The notes under the pieces were generated by a model. That model was not told the origin of the DNA. It was given only the letters and a program-made list of their open reading frames with translations, and made no database searches. Of a stretch of DNA of 64,000 bases, positions 39,087 to 51,355 are shown piece by piece (position 1 is the stretch's first letter; every line of letters begins with the position of its first letter). The DNA is taken from assembly GCA_935421135.1 (NCBI GenBank), contig OW285187.1, positions 11,929,929-11,993,928 on the forward strand, given 5' to 3'. The position numbers were made by a program, and so were the translations under genes. The DNA is from Bugulina stolonifera. Taxonomy: Eukaryota > Bryozoa > Gymnolaemata > Cheilostomatida > Bugulidae.

Positions 39087-41486
39087 ATGGAGAAGAAACT
39101 AGCTCTTACCTTGATTGGATGTAAGTAAAACCATAATATTAATAATAATATAATGTAGTGGAGACAACTGACATACACTTGACTTGTGCTTCTACTATGC
39201 CATAACATCCCTGTACACATTGTTACATATTCTACAGATACATTATTTACATAAATAGGCCTTGTTGCAAACTCAACACCCTTTCTACATTGTAGAGAGT
39301 TTTAATATAAATTTTAGGTCTTCTACTGGAAGTTAGTGTTGCTCTGCTTAAGATTGAGCCAACCACTAGCTTTGTAAACTACATTGGAGAGGTTTTACCC
39401 ACACCTGGAGATTACCAGGTGTTTAAAGCACCGACATGCAGTAACTACGACAGCGGCTATGATGTCACAGTGAGGGTATACAACCCCCACAATCCCTCAC
39501 ACATTAGCAACCTCGGCATCACTTACTTTACTGTATCCAACAAATTGGTTACTGGGGTAAGATGACCAATGGTCAACTTTGAGCTACTCCATTATTTTCT
39601 ACATAAGTACAAACACTTTATTACTCAAATTGTATTTTTTCCTAAGCCTACATAAATATATTGCATAGCACATATTAGGCACTGTGTGAATGAAGACAAA
39701 ATGATCTAGAATTAAAGATGGGATAAAATAGATTCTTATTTATTGATCTATTACATGTACATATACACTGTATGTGAGTGCATGTAGTAACTCTCAAGTT
39801 ATTACTTGTATAATTTAATGATGTACATATCATTGCAGGTCCATATTTGACTGTACTATAAAATGTCATAAATTATGTAGTACTAGTAGGTGTAAATATG
39901 ACATACACGACTGTGTGCATTATACTCAGATAACAGTGTTGCCCTGTTGTGCAGAATGTACATGTAGTACTTTCTTATATACAGACAGATGTCCCAGCAG
40001 CTGACGTAATCTGTGCTGTGTTTCCCAACACTACTCAGTACACAACTGAATGTACAGGACCGTCTCGACCTGGAGATATTTATGTCTATGTGACAGGGAA
40101 TAACAGGTACTCCATCAACTATGCCCTCACTGTTGAATTCAAAAAGACCTCCACTTACCAGGCAAGTTTTTGACAAAGAACATTATAATTATGCAAGGAG
40201 CTGTGTAGATGGCTGATGGCCCTACATGCATATGCTGGTATGCATTTCCATAATTGACAATTCGCAGTATTCTCCCATGTTCAACATTCACTGTAATAAA
40301 CTTCAAGTGCCCTTGAGTACTGTGAATTCTCAAGTATGAGCTCAGACAAGATTGAATTAATGTGCTCCAACCACTTTATTTTTGAGAAGATAGTAGACAA
40401 CTTCAATTTTATAAAGAGTTTCATAGGAGTTACCCATTCTACATGTACATGTACATGTATATTGTGCATTGCATTTCACTTGAATGAATCAGCAACAACA
40501 GATCACCTACCGCATGTATAATATCCATAGTTCACAATTTGCAGCATTTTTCCCTGTTCAACGAATATTCACTGTATTAAACTTCAAAGTGCCCTCGAGT
40601 ACTGTAAATTCGCAAGTATGAGCTCAGACACAATTGAATTAAGGAGAATGGACAACTTCAAGTTAATAAAGGATTATTCCATAGGAATTACTCATCCTAC
40701 ATTGTGCACGTACATGCTGTATATACAATATTATCAATAACAATAGATCACCTACAACATGTACCATGTATAATATACATGTATATGTATATGGGGCTTT
40801 CCTTCACTCTCCAAATCAAAATTAATGTAAAGAAGTAAGGATATTATTCCTTTCACTGTAATTATCTATTAAAACCTTCTGTTCACTTTAGAAACCATCT
40901 CCGCCTATGAATGATTTCCCTCTGCCTGGTGGTAACCCAGTTGGTCCAGTGAAAGAACTGCAGCAGATAATCAACTATGACAGGATGATTGAACTGCCGT
41001 ACCTCAACGATACTCTTATTCACCTCAGATTCTGTCCCTCCACACTAACAGGCAGCAAGTTCCCAGAATTACCAGTATTCTACAGGCTACTGATTCTCTA
41101 GGCAAGAGCATCATTGCCCAAGCTATGTGTCTTGTAAGTACATGCTGTGTTACATCATTTGACTAATCATATTTTGGTGGCTCACTGAAACTAATAGTTT
41201 TAACTGAAACTTTGGTTGATGGACTCTACAATATTGTGTAGAATGGATGTTTTTTGTGTCATTGCCATTTAATGCATTATTTTAGACTGAGAGCTGTACT
41301 TTCGATACCCCAGAACCCAACAGAGTTGGAGAGAACTTGAGTGATCTACCAGTGAATGTGGCGACAGCAAGACCCTATGCTTACAAAGATCTATATATTT
41401 ATGCCGTTGCTTTCAATGGAGAATGGCAAAGTGAATCTGAGGCTCCAGTGGGAAAGTTCAGATTTGGGGCTACAACGAAATACTAA
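39087..41486 (+). CDS. unrecognised secreted protein, five exons, with a frameshift in exon 4
   Basis: Exons 39087-39120, 39318-39556, 39985-40161, 40892-41133 and 41286-41486 (TAA). MEKKLALTLIGCLLLEVSVA is a signal peptide. The mature part shows beta-rich segments: SGYDVTVRVYNPHNPSHISN, YFTVSNKLVTG, VPAADVICAVFP, DIYVYVTGNNRYSINYALTV and, near the end, YKDLYIYAVAFNGEWQSESE and KFRFGATTKY. No membrane segment is seen. Exon 4 reads well in frame from KPSPPMNDFPLPGG to SKFPELPVFY, then hits TAG at 41099. One base out of frame the exon continues as ATDSLGKSIIAQAMCL straight into exon 5. With one base missing near 41081-41085 restored, the total would be 894 nt. This is either a sequence error or a real disabling change. 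Intron 3 uses a GC donor (CAG/GCAAGT). The family is unknown to me. Confidence 0.65.
40255..40765 (+). repeat. tandem segmental duplication, about 240-270 bp, in an intron
   Basis: Copies at about 40255-40515 and 40529-40765 share AAACTTCAAGTGCCC versus AAACTTCAAAGTGCCC, the shared stretch CAAGTATGAGCTCAGACA, and CAGATCACCTACC versus TAGATCACCTACA in the same order. They have diverged by scattered substitutions and small indels. Both lie in intron 3 of the secreted-protein gene. Confidence 0.85.
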
Positions 41487-42238
41487 TTTTCTGCAGTTTA
41501 AAGAAGCAAAATATAAAAACAAAACCAAGTATAACATTATTATTACAAATATTTATTTAGAAATTTACATTATAATAATAGCATACTCCTTGATAATAGC
41601 AAAAACACCAACACCCTTTTGTAACAAAATATTAAAAAATAATGATATGTAATATTCTGTATAAATTTATATGGACATATAATATGTATCTGAATGTATA
41701 TGAGCAAGGCTACAGAGATATGAGATATATATGAATAGTACAAGGCAAGCACCAAGCCACAGTAAAAGTCACAACAGTAATGTACAGTATATTAGAATGG
41801 TATAAATGGAATGTAAAACAATTAATGTTACTGGAATGGTAAATGTAAAGGACAGCAAAGGGAAATTACATGTACAATGTATATTAAACTAAAAAAAAAA
41901 CAATAAATTAGTACAATATAATGTATATTAACTAGACTTGCATATTATCTAATTTATATACAGCTGAGATATAACATTATGAAGATCAAATTTGCATAAA
42001 ACAAGTTTGCAACAAAAATTATGCTTTGCAGTAAAAGACAAGAGATTTGGAAAGAATGAGATTCAAGTAATAACAATGATACACTTTCCAACCCCAAGTG
42101 AATTCAAACTGTATACATGCAGAATAAGTAGAAAGCTTTAACTTACTTATAAGTACTGTTAGACCATAAACTTCCTTGACCCCCAGTCTGCGTATATTAC
42201 ACGTTACTTATGAATTTCCTAAACTGCATAGCCTATGA
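41487..42238. other. convergent 3' intergenic region
   Basis: This AT-rich 752 bp separates the stop codons of the secreted-protein gene (+) and MTHFD2 (-). Several AATAAA/TTTATT-type sites occur (near 41551 and 41902), suitable for polyadenylation on either strand. No exon is seen. Confidence 0.5.
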
Positions 42239-45200
42239 TCAGAACTCGTTGTAGTGTATTCGGCCAATAGCTGCCTGTAGAGTATTCTTCATCAACATGG
42301 CTACTGTCATAGGTCCAACACCACCTGGAACTGGGGTGATCCAGCCAGCCACCTCCACACAACCTACACACATATAATATGGGTGGATTACACTTTTTCA
42401 ACATGAATGTTTCTCTTCATAATATATACATGTACATCACTTATTTTCCAAAGGAGTAAATATATATAATTTGATTGAGGGTGAAGCTGATATAAATAAC
42501 CTACTGTCGAAATGACAATCACCAACAAGTTTTGTTTTCCCAGTTTCCTCGTTTTTGATACGATTAATACCAACATCTATGACGGCACACCCAGGCTTGA
42601 GCATGTCACCGTGTATGAGTCCAGGAATACCTGTGGCAACAACTAGTATGTCAGCATGTTTGACATGGTGCAGCAGTTGCTCTCTGGGTGTGTACCTGTG
42701 GCATATGGTGGTGGTGCAGTCTCCTAGGAACAGACAATACACAAATGGCTACTAAACTTGTAAAAACTAAGGCATGCATAAAAGAAGAACACTGTATCTT
42801 TAACATGCAGGTATCCTCAGTTAGAAATTGTCTGATCAACAAGAGTAACTCTTATATTTCATACATGCCCATGCCATTAGCTTGTAGAGACTCTGGGAAC
42901 TGTGTTTAGATGCCATGTACAGGGCAATCAAACTTGATCAATGACTTGATACCAAAGTTATCTACCCTTGAAATTTTTGTTGAGAAGACAACTTCAGTGA
43001 ATAATCTAATAGCTTCTTACATGACCATAGCTGCACACAATTCATAGGATGGATTTAGTGCAACTTATATAATGCTCCAGAGCATTGCATATTATGGTGA
43101 GTGATTTGACCATGAACTCACTAAAATTTTCTAAGTTTTCTGGACTCCAGTGTGACTTGATATCCACTAAGACTTTCAAAATAAAGACTCATGGTCATGT
43201 GAAGACAAACCACCAACATTGCATTACTATTGGAATATATAGTGAACTACTGCAAGCAAAGCTATCTAATTAGTTTACGATGAACAGACTGGCTGTGACT
43301 GTGATTATGATTATGTACTGTGATTATAACTACTACTGAGACAATGACTATGAACTGTGATAATGACTATGTACTGTGACAATGACTATGTACTGTGACA
43401 ATGACTATGTACTGTGACAATGACTATGTACTGTGCTATGACTATGAACTGTGACTATGTACTGTGACTATGACTATGAACTGTGACTACTACTGAGACT
43501 AAATCTGGAAAGTTGATTTATGGTTAGGCAGCACAGAGTTTAACTGAAGAAACTGACACACAGTTATTATACAGGTAAGACAGAGCGAATTATATAATGT
43601 ACTAATAACCAGCTAGATACAGTAGGTATAATGATCACAATACCGCACTACCTCTACAGACACATGTAACATAACATACATGTACAATGTACATACCTAC
43701 ATGAATGTTCAGTGTACATGGTGCACCATATGTGAGTGAATCTCACCTGCATTTGTCTCCCCAATACCATCGGCATGAAGGAGCATAGCTGTAGGCATAC
43801 CTACATTCTTAGACCTGCCACACACCACTGCATTCTTACCATGTGTCTCCACACCTGAGGGGGTAGAACAGTACATTGTCAGTATTCACCAGTATTCATC
43901 ACAATAACAATATTACACTATATTATACAAATGAACATGAATATGATAAAATATAGCAAAACACTTGCACAATGGAAACTATTATTATGCATCAACAGTT
44001 TAAATTGAATGTTTTCAGTGTACTATTATTATTATGTATATATCCATACCATATGCTATAGATACATGTATATATCCATATCATATGCTATAGATACATG
44101 TATATATCCGTACCATATGCTATAGATACATGTATATAACCGTATCATATGCTATAGATACATGTATATATCCATATCATATGCTATAGATACATGTATA
44201 TATCCATATCATATGCTATAGATACATGTATATATCCATACCATATGCTATAGATACATGTATATATCCATATTATATGCTATAGATACATGTATATATC
44301 CGTATCATATGCTATAGATACATGTATATATCCGTATCATATGCTATAGATACATGTATATATCCATATCATATGCTATAGATACATGTATATATCCATA
44401 TCATATGCTATAGATACATGTATATATCCATATCATATGCTATAGATACATGTATATATCCACATCATACGCTATACATACATGTATGTAACAGTATCAT
44501 ATGCTATAGATACATGTATGTAACAGCATCATATGCATACCTGATCTCCTTAGCAGTTCCATAACACCAGCTGGAGTAGCAGGTAACAAACACTTGAGGT
44601 CGGTACAGAATCTACCGACATTGATCAGATGGAACCCATCTACATCCTTATCTGGGGCTATAGCATTGCATACAGCTCTCTCACTGCAATATACATGTAC
44701 ATTGCTATTAGTGCAGACAGTACTTCTATACTATACACTGTATTGTAGTATACAACAGATTTCCATATAGATAGACATAACTGTTTACCAGTCTGGGTCT
44801 AGTTATGCCTGAGCAAAGGTGGAATTAACAAACTGGATAGAACTGGTTTAAGACGCATTTGAAAGCGGATTAGCTAATCAATCAAATGGAAGACTTATTC
44901 TGAAAGGTGAACTTCCACAAAGGAGGTGAAGGCATAATGACAAGTAAGGTAATAGATTAAGGATGTTATAGTGTAGAACATGGATATAAAGTGCAGCTCA
45001 TACGTGCTGGGACTTGTATAGGCCATGATCTGAATAGGACAGGCATAGACTAAGTTCCTAGTATAAGTACCTCATATGTGCAGGGACGGGTAGCTGAACC
45101 AGGATACCATCTACAGAATCATCTTTATTCTTCTGTTCAATTAGAGCTAATAAGTTCTGCTGGGAAATGGTTTCATCCAGCTTAATTGTCTCACTTGTCA

Positions 45201-48200
45201 TACCTGTAGGTGTACGTATACGGTGTAGGTGTATGTATATGGTGTAGGTGTACGTATACGGTGTAGGTGTACGTATACGGTGTAAGTGTATGTATACGGT
45301 GTAAGTGTATGTATACGGTGTAGGTGTATGTATAAGGTGTAGGTGTATGTATATGGTGTAGGTGTATGTGTATGGTGTAGGTGTATGTGTACGGTGTAGG
45401 TGTATGTATACGGTGTAGGTGTATGTATACGGTGTAGGTGTACGTATACGGTGTAGGTGTATGTATACGGTGTAGGTGTACGTATACGGTGTAGGTGTAC
45501 GTATACGGTGTAAGTGTATGTATACGGTGTAAGTGTATGTATACGGTGTAGGTGTATGTATAAGGTGTAGGTGTATGTATATGGTGTAGGTGTATGTGTA
45601 TGGTGTAGGTGTATGTGTACGGTGTAGGTGTATGTATACGGTGTAGGTGTATGTATACGGTGTAGGTGTATGTATACGGTGTAAGTGTATGTATACGGTG
45701 TAGGTGTATGTATACGGTGTAGGTGTATGTATAAGGTGTAGGTGTATGTGTACGGTGTAGGTGTATGTATATGGTGTAGGTGTACGTATACGGTGTAGGT
45801 GTACGTATACGGTGTAGGTGTATGTATACGGTGTAGGTGTACGTATACGGTGTAGGTGTATGTATATGGTGTAGGTGTATGTATACGGTGTAGGTGTATG
45901 TATATGGTGTAGGTGTATGTATATGGTGTAGGTGTATGTGTATGGTGTAGGTGTATGTATATGGTGTAGGTGTATGTATACGGTGTAGGTGTATGTATAC
46001 GGTGTAGGTGTATGTATACGGTGTAAGTGTATGTATACGGTGTAGGTGTATGTATACGGTGTAGGTGTATGTATAAGGTGTAGGTGTATGTGTATGGTGT
46101 AGGTGTATGTGTACGGTGTAGGTGTATGTATATGGTGTAGGTGTATGTATACGGTGTAGGTGTATGTATATGGTGTAGGTGTATGTATATGGTGTAGGTG
46201 TATGTGTATGGTGTAGGTGTATGTATATGGTGTAGGTGTATGTATATGGTGTAGGTGTATGTATACGGTGTAGGTGTATGTATATGGTGTAGGTGTATGT
46301 ATATGGTGTAGGTGTATGTATATGGTGTAGGTGTATGTATATGGTGTAGGTGTATGTGTACGGTGTAGGTGTATGTATATGGTGTAGGTGTACGTATACG
46401 GTGTAGGTGTACGTATACGGTGTAGGTGTATGTATACGGTGTAGGTGTACGTATACGGTGTAGGTGTATGTATATGGTGTAGGTGTATGTGTATGGTGTA
46501 GGTGTATGTGTACGGTGTAGGTGTATGTATATGGTGTAGGTGTACGTATACGGTGTAGGTGTACGTATACGGTGTAAGTGTATGTATATGGTGTAGGTGT
46601 ACGTATACGGTGTAGGTGTATGTATATGGTGTAGGTGTATGTGTATGGTGTAGGTGTATGTGTACGGTGTAGGTGTATGTATATGGTGTAGGTGTATGTA
46701 TACGGTGTAGGTGTATGTATATGGTGTAGGTGTATGTATATGGTGTAGGTGTATGTGTATGGTGTAGGTGTATGTATATGGTGTAGGTGTATGTATATGG
46801 TGTAGGTGTATGTATACGGTGTAGGTGTATGTATATGGTGTAGGTGTATGTATATGGTGTAGGTGTATGTATATGGTGTAGGTGTATGTATATGGTGTAG
46901 GTGTATGTATACGGTGTAGGTGTAGGTGTATGTATATGGTGTAGGTGTATGTATATGGTGTAGGTGTATGTGTATGGTGTAGGTGTATGTATATGGTGTA
47001 GGTGTATGTGTATGGTGTAGGTGTATGTATACGGTGTAGGTGTATGTATACGGTGTAGGTGTAGGTGTATGTATATGGTGTAGGTGTATGTATATGGTGT
47101 AGGTGTATGTATATGGTGTAGGTGTATGTATATGGTGTAGGTGTATGTATATGGTGTAGGTGTATGTGTATGGTGTAGGTGTATGTATATGGTGTAGGTG
47201 TAGGTATACGGTGTAGGTGTATGTATAAGGTGTAGGTGTATGTATATGGTGTAGGTGTAGGTGTATGTATACGGTGTAGGTGTATGTATATGGTGTAGGT
47301 GTATGTATACGGTGTAGGTGTATGTATATGGTGTAGGTGTATGTATAAGGTGTAGGTGTATGTATATGGTGTAGGTGTAGGTGTATGTATACGGTGTAGG
47401 TGTATGTGTATGGTGTAGGTGTATGTATATGGTGTAGGTGTATGTATATGGTGTAGGTGTATGTATATGGTGTAGGTGTATGTATATGGTGTAGGTGTAT
47501 GTGTATGGTGTAGGTGTATGTATATGGTGTAGGTGTAGGTATACGGTGTAGGTGTATGTATAAGGTGTAGGTGTATGTATATGGTGTAGGTGTAGGTGTA
47601 TGTATACGGTGTAGGTGTATGTATATGGTGTAGGTGTATGTATACGGTGTAGGTGTATGTATATGGTGTAGGTGTATGTATAAGGTGTAGGTGTATGTAT
47701 ATGGTGTAGGTGTAGGTGTATGTATACGGTGTAGGTGTATGTATATGGTGTAGGTGTATGTATACGGTGTAGGTGTATGTATATGGTGTAGGTGTATGTG
47801 TATGGTGTAGGTGTATGTATATGGTGTAGGTGTATGTATATGGTGTAGGTGTATGTATATGGTGTAGGTGTATGTATAAGGTGTAGGTGTATGTATATGG
47901 TGTAGGTGTAGGTGTATGTATACGGTGTAGGTGTATGTATATGGTGTAGGTGTATGTATACGGTGTAGGTGTATGTATATGGTGTAGGTGTATGTATATG
48001 GTGTAAGTGTATGTATACGGTGTAGGTGTATGTATATGGTGTAGGTGTATGTATATGGTGTAGGTGTATGTATAAGGTGTAGGTGTATGTATACGGTGTA
48101 GGTGTATGTATATGGTGTAGGTGTATGTATATGGTGTAGGTGTATGTATATGGTGTAGGTGTATGTATACGGTGTAGGTGTAGGTGTATGTATATGGTGT

Positions 48201-51200
48201 AGGTGTATGTATACGGTGTAGGTGTAGGTGTATGTATATGGTGTAGGTGTATGTATACGGTGTAGGTGTATGTGTATGGTGTAGGTGTATGTATATGGTG
48301 TAGGTGTATGTATATGGTGTAGGTGTATGTATAAGGTGTAGGTGTATGTATACGGTGTAGGTGTAGGTGTATGTATATGGTGTAGGTGTATGTATACGGT
48401 GTAGGTGTATGTGTATGGTGTAGGTGTATGTATATGGTGTAGGTGTATGTATATGGTGTAGGTGTATGTATAAGGTGTAGGTGTATGTATACGGTGTAGG
48501 TGTATGTATATGGTGTAGGTGTATGTATATGGTGTAGGTGTATGTATATGGTGTAGGTGTATGTATATGGTGTAGGTGTATGTATAAGGTGTAGGTGTAT
48601 GTATACGGTGTAGGTGTATGTATATGGTGTAGGTGTATGTATATGGTGTAGGTGTATGTATATGGTGTAGGTGTATGTATACGGTGTAGGTGTAGGTGTA
48701 TGTATATGGTGTAGGTGTATGTATACGGTGTAGGTGTATGTGTATGGTGTAGGTGTATGTATATGGTGTAGGTGTATGTATACGGTGTAGGTGTATGTAT
48801 ATGGTGTAGGTGTATGTATATGGTGTAGGTGTATGTATAAGGTGTAGGTGTATGTATACGGTGTAGGTGTATGTATATGGTGTAGGTGTATGTGTATGGT
48901 GTAGGTGTATGTATATGGTGTAGGTGTATGTATACGGTGTAGGTGTATGTATATGGTGTAGGTGTATGTATATGGTGTAGGTGTATGTATAAGGTGTAGG
49001 TGTATGTATACGGTGTAGGTGTATGTATATGGTGTAGGTGTATGTATATGGTGTAGGTGTATGTATAAGGTGTAGGTGTATGTATACGGTGTAGGTGTAT
49101 GTATATGGTGTAGGTGTATGTATATGGTGTAGGTGTATGTATATGGTGTAGGTGTATGTATACGGTGTAGGTGTAGGTGTATGTATATGGTGTAGGTGTA
49201 TGTATACGGTGTAGGTGTATGTATAAGGTGTAGGTGTACGTATACGGTGTAGGTGTATGTATACGGTGTAGGTGTATGTATACGGTGTAGGTGTATGTAT
49301 ACGGTGTAGGTGTATGTGTACGGTGTAGGTGTACGTATACGGTGTAGGTGTATGTATATGGTGTAGGTGTATGTATACGGTGTAGGTGTATGTATACGGT
49401 GTAGGTGTATGTATATGGTGTAGGTGTATGTATAAGGTGTAGGTGTACGTATATGGTGTAGGTGTATGTATACGGTGTAGGTGTATGTATATGGTGTAGG
49501 TGTATGTATAAGGTGTAGGTGTACGTATATGGTGTAGGTGTATGTATACGGTGTAGGTGTATGTATATGGTGTAGGTGTATGTATATGGTGTAGGTGTAT
49601 GTATACGGTGTAGGTGTATGTATATGGTGTAGGTGTATGTATAAGGTGTAGGTGTATGTATACGGTGTAGGTGTATGTGTATGGTGTAGGTGTATGTATA
49701 CGGTGTAGGTGTATGTATACGGTGTAGGTGTATGTGTACGGTGTAGGTGTATGTATACGGTGTAGGTGTATGTGTACGGTGTAGGTGTATGTGTACGGTG
49801 TAGGTGTATGTATACGGTGTAGGTGTATGTATATGGTGTAAGTGTATGTATACGGTGTAAGTGTATGTATACGGTGTAGGTGTATGTATACGGTGTAGGT
49901 GTATGTGTACGGTGTAGGTGTATGTATACGGTGTAGGTGTATGTGTACGGTGTAGGTGTATGTGTACGGTGTAGGTGTATGTATACGGTGTAGGTGTATG
50001 TATACGGTGTAGGTGTATGTATATGGTGTAAGTGTATGTATACGGTGTAAGTGTATGTATACGGTGTAGGTGTATGTATACGGTGTAGGTGTATGTGTAC
50101 GGTGTAGGTGTATGTATACGGTGTAGGTGTATGTGTACGGGGTAGGTGTATGTGTACGGTGTAAGTGTATGTATACGGTGTAGGTGTATGTATACGGTGT
50201 AGGTGTATGTGTACGGTGTAGGTGTATGTATACGGTGTAGGTGTATGTATAAGGTGTACATACATATAGTGTATATACATGTACATATACAGTGTACATA
50301 CATATAGTGTATATACATGTACATATACAGTGTACATACATATAGTGTATATACATGTACATATACAGTGTACATACATATAGTGTATATACATGTACAT
50401 ATACAGTGTACATATACAGTGTACATACATATAGTGTATATACATGTACATATACAGTGTACATACATATAGTGTATATACATGTACATATACAGTGTAC
50501 ATACATATAGTGTATATACATGTACATATACAGTGTACATATACAGTGTACATACATATAGTGTATATACATGTACATATACAGTGTACATGCATACAGT
50601 GTACATACATACAGTGTATATACATGTACATATACAGTGTACATACATATAGTGTATATACATGTACATATACAGTGTACATATACAGTGTACATACATA
50701 TAGTGTATATACATGTACATATACAGTGTACATGCATACAGTGTACATACATATAGTGTATATACATGTACATACATATAGTGTATATACATGTACATAT
50801 ACAGTGTATATACATGTACCACTATAAGTAGGTGAATGTTATTTCCAACACTTTAGGATAACTGAGTAGAGGACTCAGTCTTAGAGTATGATTTCAGGTA
50901 ACCTTATAGCACTTACCACACCAACTATATACAAGGAGAACAAGACAAATAACCTACCTACTTTATTTGTTGCTTTCATTTTATTCCTTATGTAAGTAGC
51001 ACTTGCTGGGTCTTCCCCCACCTGTATAGCCGTAAGATGTGGTGCACGTCTGCCAGACGACACCAAAATCTCAACTTCATCTTTAACTTCTAACTGGATT
51101 TCATTTGCTATCTGCTTACCATCGATTAGCTTAGCACGTCGCCTAGCAGAGTAAATATGTAATTTTTAACAGCAACCATCCAACTTTTACTATAGAATAA

Positions 51201-51355
51201 AATCTTGAATTAGAAGAACTGAATTAAACAATATTCCAAGAGAAAGGAAGACGTTTGTTGTTTAGCACTAACCTGGTTGAAGATAAACTAAAACTTCTTA
51301 AGCTGTAGTGTTTCAGAGTAGATCTAACACATCCATAGAGTAAACATGTCCGCAT
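42239..51355 (-). CDS. mthfd2: mitochondrial methylene-THF dehydrogenase/cyclohydrolase (MTHFD2 type), seven exons
   Basis: The enzyme oxidises 5,10-methylene-THF with NAD(P)+ and hydrolyses methenyl-THF to 10-formyl-THF in mitochondrial one-carbon metabolism. Minus-strand exons 51355-51273, 51142-50958, 45203-45071, 44683-44541, 43854-43747, 42723-42505 and 42363-42239 total 996 nt (331 codons plus TGA). Residues 1-30 ([20 protein letters not shown]...) are basic and hydroxylated like a mitochondrial presequence. The catalytic Tyr78/Lys82 pair is in [11 protein letters not shown]. Further motifs are [41 protein letters not shown], the cofactor loop [39 protein letters not shown] and [19 protein letters not shown]. 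There is no formyl-THF synthetase domain, so it is not the trifunctional MTHFD1. MTHFD2 and MTHFD2L cannot be separated outside vertebrates. Intron 2 (50957-45204, 5,754 nt) is almost entirely tandem repeat. Confidence 0.95.
43310..43495. repeat. 19-bp tandem repeat in MTHFD2 intron 5
   Basis: The unit TACTGTGACAATGACTATG is repeated in about eight degenerate copies with variants lacking a few bases. The period equals that of the large intron 2 array, but the sequence is unrelated. Confidence 0.8.
44037..44540. repeat. 30-bp minisatellite, about 16 copies, next to MTHFD2 exon 4
   Basis: The unit contains TATATCCATATCATATGCTA followed by TAGATACATG and is highly homogeneous, with C/T changes at a few positions. 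The array runs up to the 5' splice site of MTHFD2 exon 4, whose exon boundary is 44541 on the minus strand. There are no unique spacers. Confidence 0.9.
45207..50255. repeat. giant 19-bp minisatellite, about 260 copies, filling MTHFD2 intron 2
   Basis: The basic unit is GGTGTAGGTGTATGTATAC. Unit variants end TATAC, TATAT, TGTAC, TGTAT or TATAA, some have GTAAGTG, and some carry an extra GTAGGT giving 25 bp. The plus strand has few C bases, nearly always followed by G. Because 19 is not a multiple of three, all three minus-strand frames encode the same 19-residue cycle [19 protein letters not shown]. No minus-strand stop codon occurs, producing ORFs of nearly 1,900 codons that are artefacts of the repeat. 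The array reaches the 3' splice site of exon 3 at 45204. Confidence 0.95.
50256..50818. repeat. 38-bp minisatellite adjoining the 19-bp array
   Basis: The unit combines TACATACATATAGTGTATAT with ACATGTACATATACAGTG at 38-bp spacing, with occasional extra 13-bp TACATATACAGTG blocks. It continues MTHFD2 intron 2 without a gap from the 19-bp array. It is rich in TGTACA/ACATGT palindromes and alternating purine-pyrimidine runs. Confidence 0.9.

Noticed and set aside
44037..44540. CRISPR-like array
   Set aside because: Units are contiguous 30-bp tandem repeats with no unique spacers, and the sequence is an intron of an animal gene.
45207..50255. Interstitial telomere array
   Set aside because: The unit GGTGTAGGTGTATGTATAC is not TTAGGG-like and lies inside an active-looking intron.
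50256..50818. 38-bp array as a doubled 19-bp unit
   Set aside because: The two halves of the 38-bp unit do not align with each other or with the 19-bp unit; the internal AGTGT spacing is 15 and 23, not 19.
45058..50822. Three ORFs of about 1,874-1,896 codons on the minus strand
   Set aside because: They are the same 19-bp repeat read in three frames inside MTHFD2 intron 2. Peptide content is purely repeat-derived, and the exons on both sides splice in frame without it.
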